The notes beneath the pieces were generated by a model, which was given only the letters and a program-made list of their open reading frames with translations, searched no databases and was not told where the DNA came from. A DNA stretch of 64,000 bases. Source: Acidobacteriota bacterium. Its GTDB lineage: Bacteria; Acidobacteriota; Holophagae; Acanthopleuribacterales; Acanthopleuribacteraceae. Below are positions 48,774 through 57,314 of this stretch, piece after piece. Within the stretch, counting starts at the first letter, position 1, and every line of letters begins with the position of its first letter. The position numbers and the translations under genes are program-made. The stretch is taken from NCBI GenBank assembly GCA_020439745.1, contig JAGQSC010000029.1:124001-188000 (forward strand), written 5' to 3'.

Positions 48774-49467
48774 AATACCCAAAAGAATTCTTGTGGCCGA
48801 AGATGAAGAGGATTTGCGTTTCTCTCTTTGCCACAATTTACAGTTTGACGGTTACGAAGTCGTAGGCGTGGGAGACGGGGTCCAGGGTTGGGAGGCTTTC
48901 TTAAGCCAATCGTTTGATCTGCTGGTACTGGATGTGGTGATGCCCCATATGGATGGACTGCAATTATTGAAACGCGTGCGAACCAAGGACAGTCAGGTTC
49001 CTGTAATGATGCTCACCGCCAGGTCAACTGAAATGGACAAAGTGTTGGGCTTGGAAATGGGAGCGGATGACTATGTCACCAAGCCTTTTGGTTTGTCGGA
49101 GTTGCTGGCGAGAGTTCGCGCTCTGTTACGCCGATCGACACGACAGGAAAATGGCGCCTCATCCCGATTGGAATTTGGCGAAGTGGTCATTGATTTTGAG
49201 GCGATGACGGTGGTGAAAGCAGGGAAGGAAATCCATTTCAGTCAGAAAGAGTTCTTGTTGATTCGCTACTTAGCCGAGCGACCGGGTGTCGCCATTGATA
49301 AGAAGGAGATTCTGGACGCGGTATGGGGTTACCAGTCGGATGCAACAACGCGCACAATTGACACGCACATCGCGCGAATTCGGCGCAAGTTAGGCGACCA
49401 AACCCATCGCGAAATAATTCAAACAGTGCCCACAGTGGGTTACAAATTCGCCGCAGACCTCAGTTAA
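48766..49467 (+). CDS. OmpR/PhoB-type response regulator
   Basis: A 233-residue regulator. Receiver domain: acidic pair in AEDEED, phospho-acceptor Asp56 in LLVLDVVMPHMDG, and the conserved lysine in VTKPFG. The C-terminal winged helix is of the OmpR type (QKEFLLIRYLAERPG, RTIDTHIARIRRKLG, TVPTVGYKF). It is phosphorylated by the kinase encoded directly upstream. Targets are unknown. Confidence 0.94.
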   Translation: MREIPKRILVAEDEEDLRFSLCHNLQFDGYEVVGVGDGVQGWEAFLSQSFDLLVLDVVMPHMDGLQLLKRVRTKDSQVPVMMLTARSTEMDKVLGLEMGADDYVTKPFGLSELLARVRALLRRSTRQENGASSRLEFGEVVIDFEAMTVVKAGKEIHFSQKEFLLIRYLAERPGVAIDKKEILDAVWGYQSDATTRTIDTHIARIRRKLGDQTHREIIQTVPTVGYKFAADLS

Positions 49468-49474
49468 GGGGATC

Positions 49475-49490
49475 TGGCACACAATTTGCC
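49475..49490 (+). promoter_or_regulatory. Sigma-54-type promoter motif
   Basis: TGGCAC-ACAAT-TTGC-C matches the RpoN consensus TGGCAC-N5-TTGCW at every position except the last. It points rightward, starting eight bases after the response regulator stop; transcription would begin near 49502, run antisense through the ferredoxin-like gene and enter the DUF2203-trx-tatD operon. Confidence 0.5.
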
Positions 49491-49510
49491 CTGAAGATCG
49501 AGACGCTTGT

Positions 49511-49795
49511 CTAAACGAACCAACCTTCGTCAATCAAGCGCTCTGTCAATTGCATTGCGGTCACTTCAGTCATGTAGGTCTGATTCCAACATACGACTGG
49601 GGCTTCATCGCAATTACCCGTACAGTGAACTTCAAGTAACTCGAGACTCAGGTGGGCTTGTTCCATGGTTCGACACCACAAACGAAGATCATCGGCGCCG
49701 AATTGGGAACACTGGGGACCCACACACACAGTGATTTCGAGTTTGTCGGCGTCAGAGGACGTGTTTAAATGTCGAACATCAGGAGCGGACTCCAT
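49511..49795 (-). CDS. Thioredoxin-like [2Fe-2S] ferredoxin
   Basis: A 94-residue protein with the cysteine pattern of the thioredoxin-like [2Fe-2S] family, CVGPQC and then HCTGNCDEAPVV about 40 residues later. This fold also forms NuoE/HoxE-like subunits and stand-alone ferredoxins. Its partner is unknown. GAGGG lies ten bases before the ATG, and that ATG overlaps the ATG of the divergent DUF2203 gene in one CCATGG. Confidence 0.85.
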   Translation of the reverse strand: MESAPDVRHLNTSSDADKLEITVCVGPQCSQFGADDLRLWCRTMEQAHLSLELLEVHCTGNCDEAPVVCWNQTYMTEVTAMQLTERLIDEGWFV

Positions 49796-50150
49796 GGAAA
49801 ACCCTCAAAACACCAAGTTCACTTTAGACGAAGCGCGTCAATTGATTCCCTGGTTGCGCGAGATTAGTGAAGCTTCAGAACTTAAATTAATTGATCTTCA
49901 ACGCAGTCCGATGGACCCCGAACTTGCCAGCGAGGAAGCCGCCACCATTATACAGCACTGGGCAGAAACGGTTGCCAAGTTGGGTGCCCTGCCTAAGCAG
50001 CCGTTTACCGTTGACTTTGACAACGGAACGGATTTCTTTTGTTGGGAACACCCTGAGGATGACCTGTACTACCGGCACAGCTACGAGCTGGGTTACCAAG
50101 GGCGACGGCCCATTGCGGACGAGATGGATCATAGATTGGAAGAAACATGA
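49794..50150 (+). CDS. DUF2203 family protein
   Basis: A 118-residue protein with the DUF2203 pattern: FTLDEARQLIPWLREI at the start, GALPKQPFTVDFDNG, then CWEHPEDDLYYRHSYELGYQ and GRRPI at the end. Members are small soluble proteins of unknown function common in diverse bacteria. AGGAG lies nine bases before ATG 49794. The stop overlaps the next gene's start (ATGA), so it heads a four-gene coupled operon. Confidence 0.85.
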   Translation: MENPQNTKFTLDEARQLIPWLREISEASELKLIDLQRSPMDPELASEEAATIIQHWAETVAKLGALPKQPFTVDFDNGTDFFCWEHPEDDLYYRHSYELGYQGRRPIADEMDHRLEET

Positions 50151-50692
50151 GAACTGCACTTCTTATTTGGTTGGCTGTTTCAGTCACAACCTATGCTCAA
50201 GATAAATTCACGGTGTCGTTTAATAAGAAAGACACTTCGTACTCTGACGAATCTTTCGACGTGCCTGCAGACTTCACACTTTTCGATTTGTCGATGAAAA
50301 GTAAACCCGTCGCTATGGGCGATCTGGCATTTGTTCAGGTGTGGTCGGAGTGCTGTGGCGCTGAACCTGAAGCGTGGGCTGAGGTCACAGACATCATCCG
50401 CTTATACGGCGACCTTGGCTTGCAGTGGATCTCCATCAATTTCGAGAATGGGATCAACATGCGTCAAATGAAAGAGAAGATGAACAACTATTTTGCCACT
50501 CGTGAGCAGCCAGAAAACCTTTACCTGGACCCGATGGGTGATGCGATCGATGGCTTAAAGGTCTCTGGTTTTCCTACCTACCTGTTGGTGAAAGACGGGC
50601 GTGTGGTCTTCCGGACCAACGGTCGTGACGAGGAAGGCGTAGCGATGCTGCGGTCGGCCATTGAGAAGTACACATCAGACACACAGCCATGA
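50147..50692 (+). CDS. Exported thioredoxin-fold protein with atypical active site
   Basis: A 181-residue protein with a signal peptide (ending near TYAQ, residue 18) and a TlpA/thioredoxin-like fold: DFTLFDLSMKSKPVAM, VQVWSECCGAEPEAW, and the cis-proline region SGFPTYLLVKDG. Where WCxxC is expected there is ECCGAE, two adjacent cysteines without the CxxC spacing, so normal disulfide exchange is doubtful. It overlaps both its neighbours by four bases. Confidence 0.75.
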   Translation: MRTALLIWLAVSVTTYAQDKFTVSFNKKDTSYSDESFDVPADFTLFDLSMKSKPVAMGDLAFVQVWSECCGAEPEAWAEVTDIIRLYGDLGLQWISINFENGINMRQMKEKMNNYFATREQPENLYLDPMGDAIDGLKVSGFPTYLLVKDGRVVFRTNGRDEEGVAMLRSAIEKYTSDTQP

Positions 50693-51477
50693 TTGATACC
50701 CATTGCCATATCTATGGGCCCAAATACGACGAGGACCGAGACGAGGTCTTGCGTCGGGCGCAAGAAGCGGGTGTTTTGCAGATTCTGGTTGTGGGATGTG
50801 ACGTGTCGGATTCCCGTCGCGCCCTGACATTTGCCTCGGCCCATGAAGGGGTGTATTGCGCGGTGGGTGTGCATCCGCATCATGCCGACCTGCTCGATGA
50901 TCGCGGACTTGCTAACTTGGAACGTATGGCAAACGACCCTAAGGTGTTGGCATTGGGTGAAATGGGTCTTGATTATTACTACGACAACAGCCCTCGCCCG
51001 GTGCAACAAGATGTCTTTACCCAACAACTTCAGTTGGCTCAGCAACTGGGTATGCCCGTGGTTATACATACTCGAGATGCCGAGAACGATACGACGGTCT
51101 TACTATCCCGTATGCCACCCCCAAAAGGCGGTCACGTTCACTGCTTTACGGGATCCAGGCCATTCGCCAAGAAGCTGTTGGATTTGGACTTGCACATTGG
51201 TTTTACGGGTATTATCACGTTTCCCAATGCACACGAGTTGCGTGAGGTAGCCGCGTTCGTTCCACTCGACCGCCTGCTGATTGAAACCGATAGCCCCTAT
51301 CTTGCGCCAGTACCTAACCGCGGCCAGCGTAACGAGCCCGCCTTCGTGCGCCACGTCGCTGAATCGGTGGCTGAAGCCAAGGGTGTATCTATTGAGGAAG
51401 TGTTGACTGTTACGACCGAGAATTACTTCAAATTATATGGGGCCGATCAAACGCACAAGTTACAGGTGACGGCTTGA
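50689..51477 (+). CDS. tatD: TatD-family metal-dependent hydrolase
   Basis: A 262-residue TIM-barrel hydrolase. MIDTHCHIYGPKY holds the first metal ligands, then GVHPHH, LGEMGLDYYYDN, PVVIHTRDAEND and ETDSPYLAPV. TatD-type enzymes act as deoxyribonucleases or D-aminoacyl-tRNA deacylase-like hydrolases; some members take part in DNA repair. The coupled thioredoxin-like and ketosynthase-like neighbours give no further hint. Confidence 0.92.
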   Translation: MIDTHCHIYGPKYDEDRDEVLRRAQEAGVLQILVVGCDVSDSRRALTFASAHEGVYCAVGVHPHHADLLDDRGLANLERMANDPKVLALGEMGLDYYYDNSPRPVQQDVFTQQLQLAQQLGMPVVIHTRDAENDTTVLLSRMPPPKGGHVHCFTGSRPFAKKLLDLDLHIGFTGIITFPNAHELREVAAFVPLDRLLIETDSPYLAPVPNRGQRNEPAFVRHVAESVAEAKGVSIEEVLTVTTENYFKLYGADQTHKLQVTA

Positions 51478-52424
51478 AACCCATTTATGTAGCCCAGTGT
51501 TCTGAACTGGCAGCCAGTCGACCCTGTGAATCTTTAGATACCGGTCATCCGCTTTACCCTTCCATCACCATGGATCATTTCAATCCGTCAACCGTGATTC
51601 CGATGATGAAAATGCGTCGAATGGATCGGGCATCGAGAATGCTGATCTACACCATGAAATCAATGATTGATTCAGATTGTGAAGGTTGGGGCTTATACGT
51701 TGGCACCTATTCTGCGGGCTCTGATGCGGTGGAACAGTTTCTCGCACGATATCTGGATGAGGGACCACTGGGTGCAAATCCAATGGTGTTTCCCAATACA
51801 GTGCTCAACGCCGCAGCGGGACAGGCGGCCATCTTTTATGGATTGAAAGGGCCAAACTCGACCCAATGCCAGAATCTCTTGGCTGGGACGGCGGCTGTTC
51901 AAGCAGCGTTCCATCATTTGCAGCGCAATGACCTTACGGTGATAGCCGGAGCGGTAGATATCGTGGCAGAACACCAGCTTCGGGTATGGCGCGGGATGCA
52001 TGGTTATGGTTCCGAATTCTTGATTGGAGAGGGTGTGGGACTGTTGAAACTCTCGCGACGCCCCTCGGCGGTTCAGTTGTTGGGATTCAGCCAGGGTAGG
52101 TTGTCTACTCCCGTTTTCCAGTTACCTACAGGTGGTGAGGCATGGTCGCAACAGTATTCGGTGCATTGCGAGAAGTTCGGTAGACCCGATCGCGTGTATC
52201 CATTTTCCTTTTCTGCAGAGCAGACCGAAGTTCAAATGACAGCCGAAATGAATGACATCGACAGAATCGAGTTGGGAGCTAATCGCGGTATCTCGTCTAG
52301 TTTGCCGGTTCAGGCCATGGTCCACGCTTGCACACACCTCAAATCAGGTGAAAGCGCGGATATCTTGGCGTTTGGGTTTGCGGGAGACTTCCTGGTGACG
52401 CGCATCAAACGCCTTACTGATTGA
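51474..52424 (+). CDS. Degenerate beta-ketoacyl synthase-like protein
   Basis: A 316-residue thiolase-fold protein. NTVLNAAAGQAAIFYGLKGPN is split here by length but is the usual KAS approach to the active site; the next residues STQCQNLLAG replace the expected STACASG, with leucine at the nucleophile position. The C-terminal half is short and lacks clear His-His catalytic motifs. It may be a chain-length-factor-like or regulatory homologue. TTG 51474 overlaps the tatD stop. The end overlaps convergent TPR gene by 11 bases. Compare KS-beta subunits, which also lack the cysteine. Confidence 0.7.
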   Translation: MKPIYVAQCSELAASRPCESLDTGHPLYPSITMDHFNPSTVIPMMKMRRMDRASRMLIYTMKSMIDSDCEGWGLYVGTYSAGSDAVEQFLARYLDEGPLGANPMVFPNTVLNAAAGQAAIFYGLKGPNSTQCQNLLAGTAAVQAAFHHLQRNDLTVIAGAVDIVAEHQLRVWRGMHGYGSEFLIGEGVGLLKLSRRPSAVQLLGFSQGRLSTPVFQLPTGGEAWSQQYSVHCEKFGRPDRVYPFSFSAEQTEVQMTAEMNDIDRIELGANRGISSSLPVQAMVHACTHLKSGESADILAFGFAGDFLVTRIKRLTD

Positions 52425-53427
52425 TCGGATCGGCTGAACGCACATCTTCCAAGCGAATAGGTGCTTCTCTACTGGTGACCACATCGTCTTCTCGGCCACC
52501 AACGTTCATAATTTTGGCTTCTTTGAGTAGGGCCTCCTGCATACGCCCGTTGGCCCTAAGAATCTGTGCTTGATGAATCAGGCATGCGATGGTGAAACGA
52601 CGGTTTTCCATACTTGAAAATGCCACGAATGCCGTATCAAACATGGACAGTGCAATTTCGTCGTTATGCCACAGCTTGTAGATGTTGGCCAGTCCGAACG
52701 CTGCCATGGCTTTTTGAAGCTCGGTGGCGTTGGGTGCCTGACTGACTTCCCGCAGTATGGGTTCGGCATACATGGTGTCTGAATTGGCCATATGGGCTTC
52801 ACTCAACTGAAGCTTCATTTGGATGGCGAGCGGTTCGCTGTCGTCGGCATAATCAAGTCCAACTTGGAGCGCTTGTACGGCACTTTCGGCTTGATCGATT
52901 TTCATGAAATAGGCTGCCGTGACAGAGTAAAGTTGAGCAAGCTCCGCACGAGGTATGGGCGTCACGTCAGAAAGAATCTCTCGAGCTGCGATGAACTTTT
53001 CCAATGCCGATTCATCGCCCTCATGAGCGAGTGCTTTGCCCCATGCGATCAAAGCCCGGGCGACCAAAGGATGTTTGTCGCCAAACTCCTTGAGTCGCGT
53101 ATCATAAGCCGAACGGCTCAGGGCCAATGCTCGTTCACCATTAGCCAAAAGCAGTTCGCAACTGGACAAGGTGATTTCGGCGCTTGTTCTTGCCTCAATG
53201 CGACTTGGTGGAAACAGCGAGAGCGCCAGCTCTAGATGGTCCCTCGCTTCCGTCGCATCGCGTTGCTGTAACAACAGCGATCCCAACTTGAAATGGAGCT
53301 CGGCCTTTTGTTCGTCCGTCAAATCTCCCTTAAGCGCTTCTTCCAGTGCAACCAGATCGGGTTGTTGTAGTGGCTTTGTTGTGTCGACAAGACAGAATTT
53401 GATTGTAATCAGACAAAAGAAGATCAT
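52414..53427 (-). CDS. TPR-containing protein
   Basis: A 337-residue protein with a hydrophobic N-terminus (FFCLITIKFCLV, possibly a signal or anchor) and tetratricopeptide-like helices through most of its length (AELHFKLGSLLLQQRDATEA, AESAVQALQVGLDYADD and others). The start shares a base with the pilT stop (TAATG), so it is made from the pilT mRNA. A role in pilus retraction or in assembly of an associated complex is a reasonable guess from that coupling only. Confidence 0.75.
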   Translation of the reverse strand: MIFFCLITIKFCLVDTTKPLQQPDLVALEEALKGDLTDEQKAELHFKLGSLLLQQRDATEARDHLELALSLFPPSRIEARTSAEITLSSCELLLANGERALALSRSAYDTRLKEFGDKHPLVARALIAWGKALAHEGDESALEKFIAAREILSDVTPIPRAELAQLYSVTAAYFMKIDQAESAVQALQVGLDYADDSEPLAIQMKLQLSEAHMANSDTMYAEPILREVSQAPNATELQKAMAAFGLANIYKLWHNDEIALSMFDTAFVAFSSMENRRFTIACLIHQAQILRANGRMQEALLKEAKIMNVGGREDDVVTSREAPIRLEDVRSADPINQ

Positions 53428-54827
53428 TAACGCTTCTGCATCTGTTTGATCCGGTCTTCATACTGCATGCGCATTTGATAAACCTTCTTTTCGTACTGTT
53501 CCCGCATCTTGTCTCGTTCTACGACCAATTGCTCCTTCTCTTTAAGAAGCCGATCCAGCTGGCCAAAAGCGTTCTGAAGTCGAGTATCTTGTTCTCGAAC
53601 CTCTTCTGCCAATTCGTTAATACGCGCTTCGCGGGACTGAACTTCAAATTTGAAGCGGTCCTGAAGATCTGTATAGAGCCGTTTGGACTCAAGCAGTTCC
53701 TCGATTTTCGAATAATCAGAATAGCTGTCGGCCATATTGCCCTCCGTTTGTGTGTGGCCAAAGAAAATCTTGCGCAGGTGAAGATCCAGATCGTCTGGGT
53801 TGGCCGAAGCAGACAAAGCGATTTCGCGCGAAACCTGATTGTTCACCACTAAAGCGGTTAAGGATTGGTTCATGGTCTGCATGCCATAGTATTGAACCGA
53901 CTTCTCCATCTCTTCGACGATATCCGCGATTCGGTTTTCTTCAATCATCTTGGAGATGATCGGTGTGTTGCGGCAAATCTCGACCGCCGCAATCATGCCT
54001 TGCCCGTCTTTCTTGGGCACAAGTTGTAGAGAAATAATGGATTGCAGAACTTGCGCCAGCTGCATGCGGACCTGCTTTTGTTGGTTGGCGGGAAAGGAAT
54101 CCAAAATACGGTCGATCGATTGGGCAGCGTTGTTGGTGTGAAGCGTTGAGAGTACTAGGTGACCGGTTTCCGAGGCAGTAATAGCGGTTTCAATGGTGGC
54201 GAGGTCACGCATTTCACCCACCATGATGACGTCTGGGTCCTGGCGTAAGGAATTGCGAAGCGCGGCTTGAAAACTAGGCGTGTCCATGCCCACTTCGCGT
54301 TGGGAAATCGCGGCTTTTTCGTCGCGGAAAAGAAATTCAATTGGGTCTTCAATGGTAATGATATGCACCATTTGGGTTTCGTTGATGTGTCGGATCATGG
54401 CAGCCAGTGTGGACGACTTTCCGCTGCCGGTAGGACCTGTAACTAAAGTCAGGCCTTGGTGAGATTTGGTGAATTCTTTAATGATCTCGGGCAGGCCCCA
54501 ATCATCGATACGCGGTATAGAAATGGGAATGCGTCTGAATACAGCGCCGTAAGTACCGCGCTGTACAAAGATGTTGACCCGGAAGCGCGAAACACCAGCC
54601 ACCGAGTAGCCAATGTCAACGGCCTGTTTCTCTTCAAGTTCCTGAAGGTGTCGTTCCTTCAGCAAGGAAACAACGGTCTCCTTGATGTTGTCGGGTTCCA
54701 AGACGCCAAATTTGATAGGCCTCAGATCGCCATCTTTGCGCAGTAACGGTGGCCGCATGGGCTTCAAGTGCAAGTCCGACGCCTGCATCTCCACCATGAC
54801 CTTAAGGAGATCGTCTATCTTAATCAC
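53427..54827 (-). CDS. pilT: PilT-type retraction ATPase with C-terminal coiled coil
   Basis: A 466-residue secretion ATPase of the PilT/PilU type. It has SDLHLKPMRPPLLRKDG at the N-terminus, Walker A GPTGSGKSSTLAAM, the Asp box IITIEDPIEFLF, Walker B DPDVIMVGEMRD, and the His box ETGHLVLSTLHTNNA. It powers disassembly of type IV pili. Standard PilT ends at about 350-370 residues; here a further 90 or so form a charged coiled coil. Translation starts at GTG 54827. No pilin genes are in the window. Confidence 0.92.
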   Translation of the reverse strand: MIKIDDLLKVMVEMQASDLHLKPMRPPLLRKDGDLRPIKFGVLEPDNIKETVVSLLKERHLQELEEKQAVDIGYSVAGVSRFRVNIFVQRGTYGAVFRRIPISIPRIDDWGLPEIIKEFTKSHQGLTLVTGPTGSGKSSTLAAMIRHINETQMVHIITIEDPIEFLFRDEKAAISQREVGMDTPSFQAALRNSLRQDPDVIMVGEMRDLATIETAITASETGHLVLSTLHTNNAAQSIDRILDSFPANQQKQVRMQLAQVLQSIISLQLVPKKDGQGMIAAVEICRNTPIISKMIEENRIADIVEEMEKSVQYYGMQTMNQSLTALVVNNQVSREIALSASANPDDLDLHLRKIFFGHTQTEGNMADSYSDYSKIEELLESKRLYTDLQDRFKFEVQSREARINELAEEVREQDTRLQNAFGQLDRLLKEKEQLVVERDKMREQYEKKVYQMRMQYEDRIKQMQKR

Positions 54828-54866
54828 GGGTCCATCGCCTGTTGTGGATCATGACTCTATATTTAG

Positions 54867-54882
54867 CATCATCCGGATGATG
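54867..54882. promoter_or_regulatory. 16-bp palindrome upstream of pilT
   Basis: CATCATCC-GGATGATG is a perfect 16-bp palindrome in the 67-base gap between the M23 peptidase stop and the pilT start (both on the minus strand). As RNA it would form a 6-bp stem with a CCGG loop, without a T-run. An operator for pilT, or a 3' stem of the upstream operon, are both possible. Confidence 0.4.
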
Positions 54883-54894
54883 TCGTACAGGATT

Positions 54895-56667
54895 TTATGG
54901 TTGGAAGGTAGCCGATGCCGTGTTGCCTAACCTGTCAGAAACCGTGATCTGAATCGCATCATCCCAATTCTCCTCGAGCAAAACCCACCCTCGATCTGGA
55001 TCCGTTTCGGGCTTGATCACCCGAGTTTGATACGCGATAGTGATGTCGCTCCAAAGAATGCCACTGCCCAAGTCGCGAACGGGCACCACCTTCCGGCGGC
55101 CACTGAAATAGTTGTGCGTCTTGGGTCTGCCAATGGTCGGTGGTGCGGTGTCTTGGGCAATCACCAACGGTACTGAGTAGTCAACCCCAGCACGTAGCAC
55201 TTGCTCATCGGTGGTTTGCCAATAGACCCATTTCCCTCTAGTGTAGGACCAGGCAAAGAACCCTGAGTTTGGCTTCGTTCTAGGGGTACTCACCGAAAGG
55301 CCGCCTGTGGGATAACCCTCTTTGGCAAATCGAATAACGGGGCTGAGGTAGTTCAATGCATCCTGCTGAATGCGAGGGTCGGCGGGCTCCAGCCATACCA
55401 GCATGTCCGGTAACGGCTCCTTTGCTTCATAAGTTAAAGTGAAGTCGCCTATGGGGCACGTGTATTGGCTCTTTCCGGGAAGAGCACCAATCCATCGACT
55501 TAACCCACCTGAATCGGTGCGCCAAGTCCAAGGCACCGGGGGTGCGGTCACTTGGAACAACCGCTGCTCGCCCGCCGTGAGGGCTGTTACCAGATCTTGG
55601 TTCATAAGGGTGCCGTCAACGCTGACACCAATTGAGATCTGGTCGAGCCACCCGTTGATCATGAAGCTGGTAGCCTGAATCGACGGTTTGTCGATGACGG
55701 GTGCCCATGGAGATACCGGCGCCTGTGGGTCCAGGGTCAGCTCAAACTGTTTGGTGCCTTGGATACCGCCCACTTCTATGTGCAGAATGGTTTTCGAGGT
55801 TACATCTAAGACTTCAGAAATCCAACCAGGCATGCGGTTGGTCCGTTCATCGAAACAATAGACGTAACGCGTATTGCCAAAACCGGAATGAGCCTGGTCA
55901 AAGATGGAACCGGCATCGGTGTAGTGTTCAAAGTCGATCTGTATGGGGTGCCATTGTTTGATCACTTGGCCATTGGCTTGAACGGTGAGGGACCTTGGGC
56001 CTAAGGTGTTTCCAGATTCGTCGCGTATGGCAACCGCCAATGCCAAAGCCATTTTTCCGGATGCTTGAATGTGAGCGGGAAATTTGGAGATGCGTGTCGG
56101 TAGGGGTTGGCCATTTACCTTGCCCTTTGCGTTGAGCGGTGCCAGAGTCACGTATTCCAGTTCTGTCTGAACGGATAGATTCAGTGGGGGAAACGCCAGT
56201 GTCAATGGATCAACAGGGCGATTATTCCTGTCGCGCACCTCGAAATGGAGGTGGGGTAAGCCTGCGCCCGATTCTCCAGAATAGGCCAGCAAGTCCCTGG
56301 CTGATAGATCTAGTTCAAGGGTTAGGGTGCCAAAGATTTGGCTAGGATCGTAGCCAGCCGAAGTGATTGCATCCGTGATCTTGGGGCCAAATGCTGCTAG
56401 ATGCGCATACACGGTGATCCAACCGTCACTATGTCTTATGTAGATGGATTTGCCGTAACCTCTTTCCTGAGCACGGACTTTGAAGACCCGTCCATTTGCG
56501 GCGGCGTGAATGGCCAATCCTTCTTTGCCCGCGGTTGAAAAATCTAAACCTGTGTGAAAGTGATCGGATCGATATTCAGCAAAAGTAGCGGTCAATCCGT
56601 GTTGTGTATCAATGGGCCACTGCCATTCTGGGGGCGATGCAAACATCAAGAGATACAAGCACATCAT
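54895..56667 (-). CDS. Large M23-family peptidase with accessory beta domains
   Basis: A 590-residue exported protein. Signal segment (1-12), then an M23 zinc peptidase domain with His38/Asp42 (HTGLD), His89 (YAHL) and His139/His141 (HLHFEVRD). The remaining 430 residues are beta-rich modules, possibly Ig-like, for substrate or wall binding. It would cut peptidoglycan peptides or act as a LytM-type activator. The ATG at 56667 overlaps the CPBP gene stop, and a long frame upstream to 56754 is not used. Confidence 0.86.
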   Translation of the reverse strand: MMCLYLLMFASPPEWQWPIDTQHGLTATFAEYRSDHFHTGLDFSTAGKEGLAIHAAANGRVFKVRAQERGYGKSIYIRHSDGWITVYAHLAAFGPKITDAITSAGYDPSQIFGTLTLELDLSARDLLAYSGESGAGLPHLHFEVRDRNNRPVDPLTLAFPPLNLSVQTELEYVTLAPLNAKGKVNGQPLPTRISKFPAHIQASGKMALALAVAIRDESGNTLGPRSLTVQANGQVIKQWHPIQIDFEHYTDAGSIFDQAHSGFGNTRYVYCFDERTNRMPGWISEVLDVTSKTILHIEVGGIQGTKQFELTLDPQAPVSPWAPVIDKPSIQATSFMINGWLDQISIGVSVDGTLMNQDLVTALTAGEQRLFQVTAPPVPWTWRTDSGGLSRWIGALPGKSQYTCPIGDFTLTYEAKEPLPDMLVWLEPADPRIQQDALNYLSPVIRFAKEGYPTGGLSVSTPRTKPNSGFFAWSYTRGKWVYWQTTDEQVLRAGVDYSVPLVIAQDTAPPTIGRPKTHNYFSGRRKVVPVRDLGSGILWSDITIAYQTRVIKPETDPDRGWVLLEENWDDAIQITVSDRLGNTASATFQP

Positions 56668-57314
56668 GTGGTGGACATCCAAACTAACGACAGGGCGTTC
56701 CATGCAGTGTGCATGGGCACGCACCACCACAATCCGCCCCAATGGTAGCAACACCCAAGCCAGGTGCCCAAGGCGAATGTTAGGGGTAACTGGCCCACGG
56801 GGTGTAAGACGGCAAAACCCAGAGCGACACAGCCAATGGCGTAGGGGGACGACGTCACCTGATTGAGTTGATGCTGCAAGAAACCTCGAAAAAACACTTC
56901 TTCAGTTATTGGAGCCACGATAACCGCAATACCGATCAGGACGACTCGGTCGGGAACGTTTGCCAGTAACGCTCGATATTGCATATTGGTTTGATCGAAA
57001 TCGAAGAGCCACACGTCATGGAGTAATGTGCGAATGACCAACAAAGTGATGAACATGCCTGCCATACACATGAGTGGTATCCACCAATGCGGGGTGCGTT
57101 TTGTGAGGCGTACGTGAATGGCAGAACCCAGCGATTGGCCCGTCAACTTCACATAGGAAACGACTGATGCACAAACAGAGAAGACCAAAGCGCTGTAGGA
57201 ATACACCAAGGTAAGCCAGGAAGGTGGACTGGCAAAGAGCGTCAAGGCGATTTGAAGTCCCAGATAAAAGGCTAGGAAAACAGCGACCGCCACGCCTAGT
57301 GCCAAGGGCTTCAT
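56664..57314 (-). CDS. CPBP-family intramembrane metalloprotease
   Basis: A 216-residue membrane protein with about six helices and the CPBP (CAAX protease/bacteriocin-processing) motifs: PITEEVFFRGFL, the glutamate pair and arginine of motif 1, then AVLHP and a late histidine motif (MHTAWNAL). Such proteases process membrane peptides or confer self-immunity to bacteriocins. It lies between a Ser/Thr kinase and an M23 peptidase and overlaps both by four bases. Confidence 0.88.
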   Translation of the reverse strand: MKPLALGVAVAVFLAFYLGLQIALTLFASPPSWLTLVYSYSALVFSVCASVVSYVKLTGQSLGSAIHVRLTKRTPHWWIPLMCMAGMFITLLVIRTLLHDVWLFDFDQTNMQYRALLANVPDRVVLIGIAVIVAPITEEVFFRGFLQHQLNQVTSSPYAIGCVALGFAVLHPVGQLPLTFALGTWLGCCYHWGGLWWCVPMHTAWNALSLVWMSTT

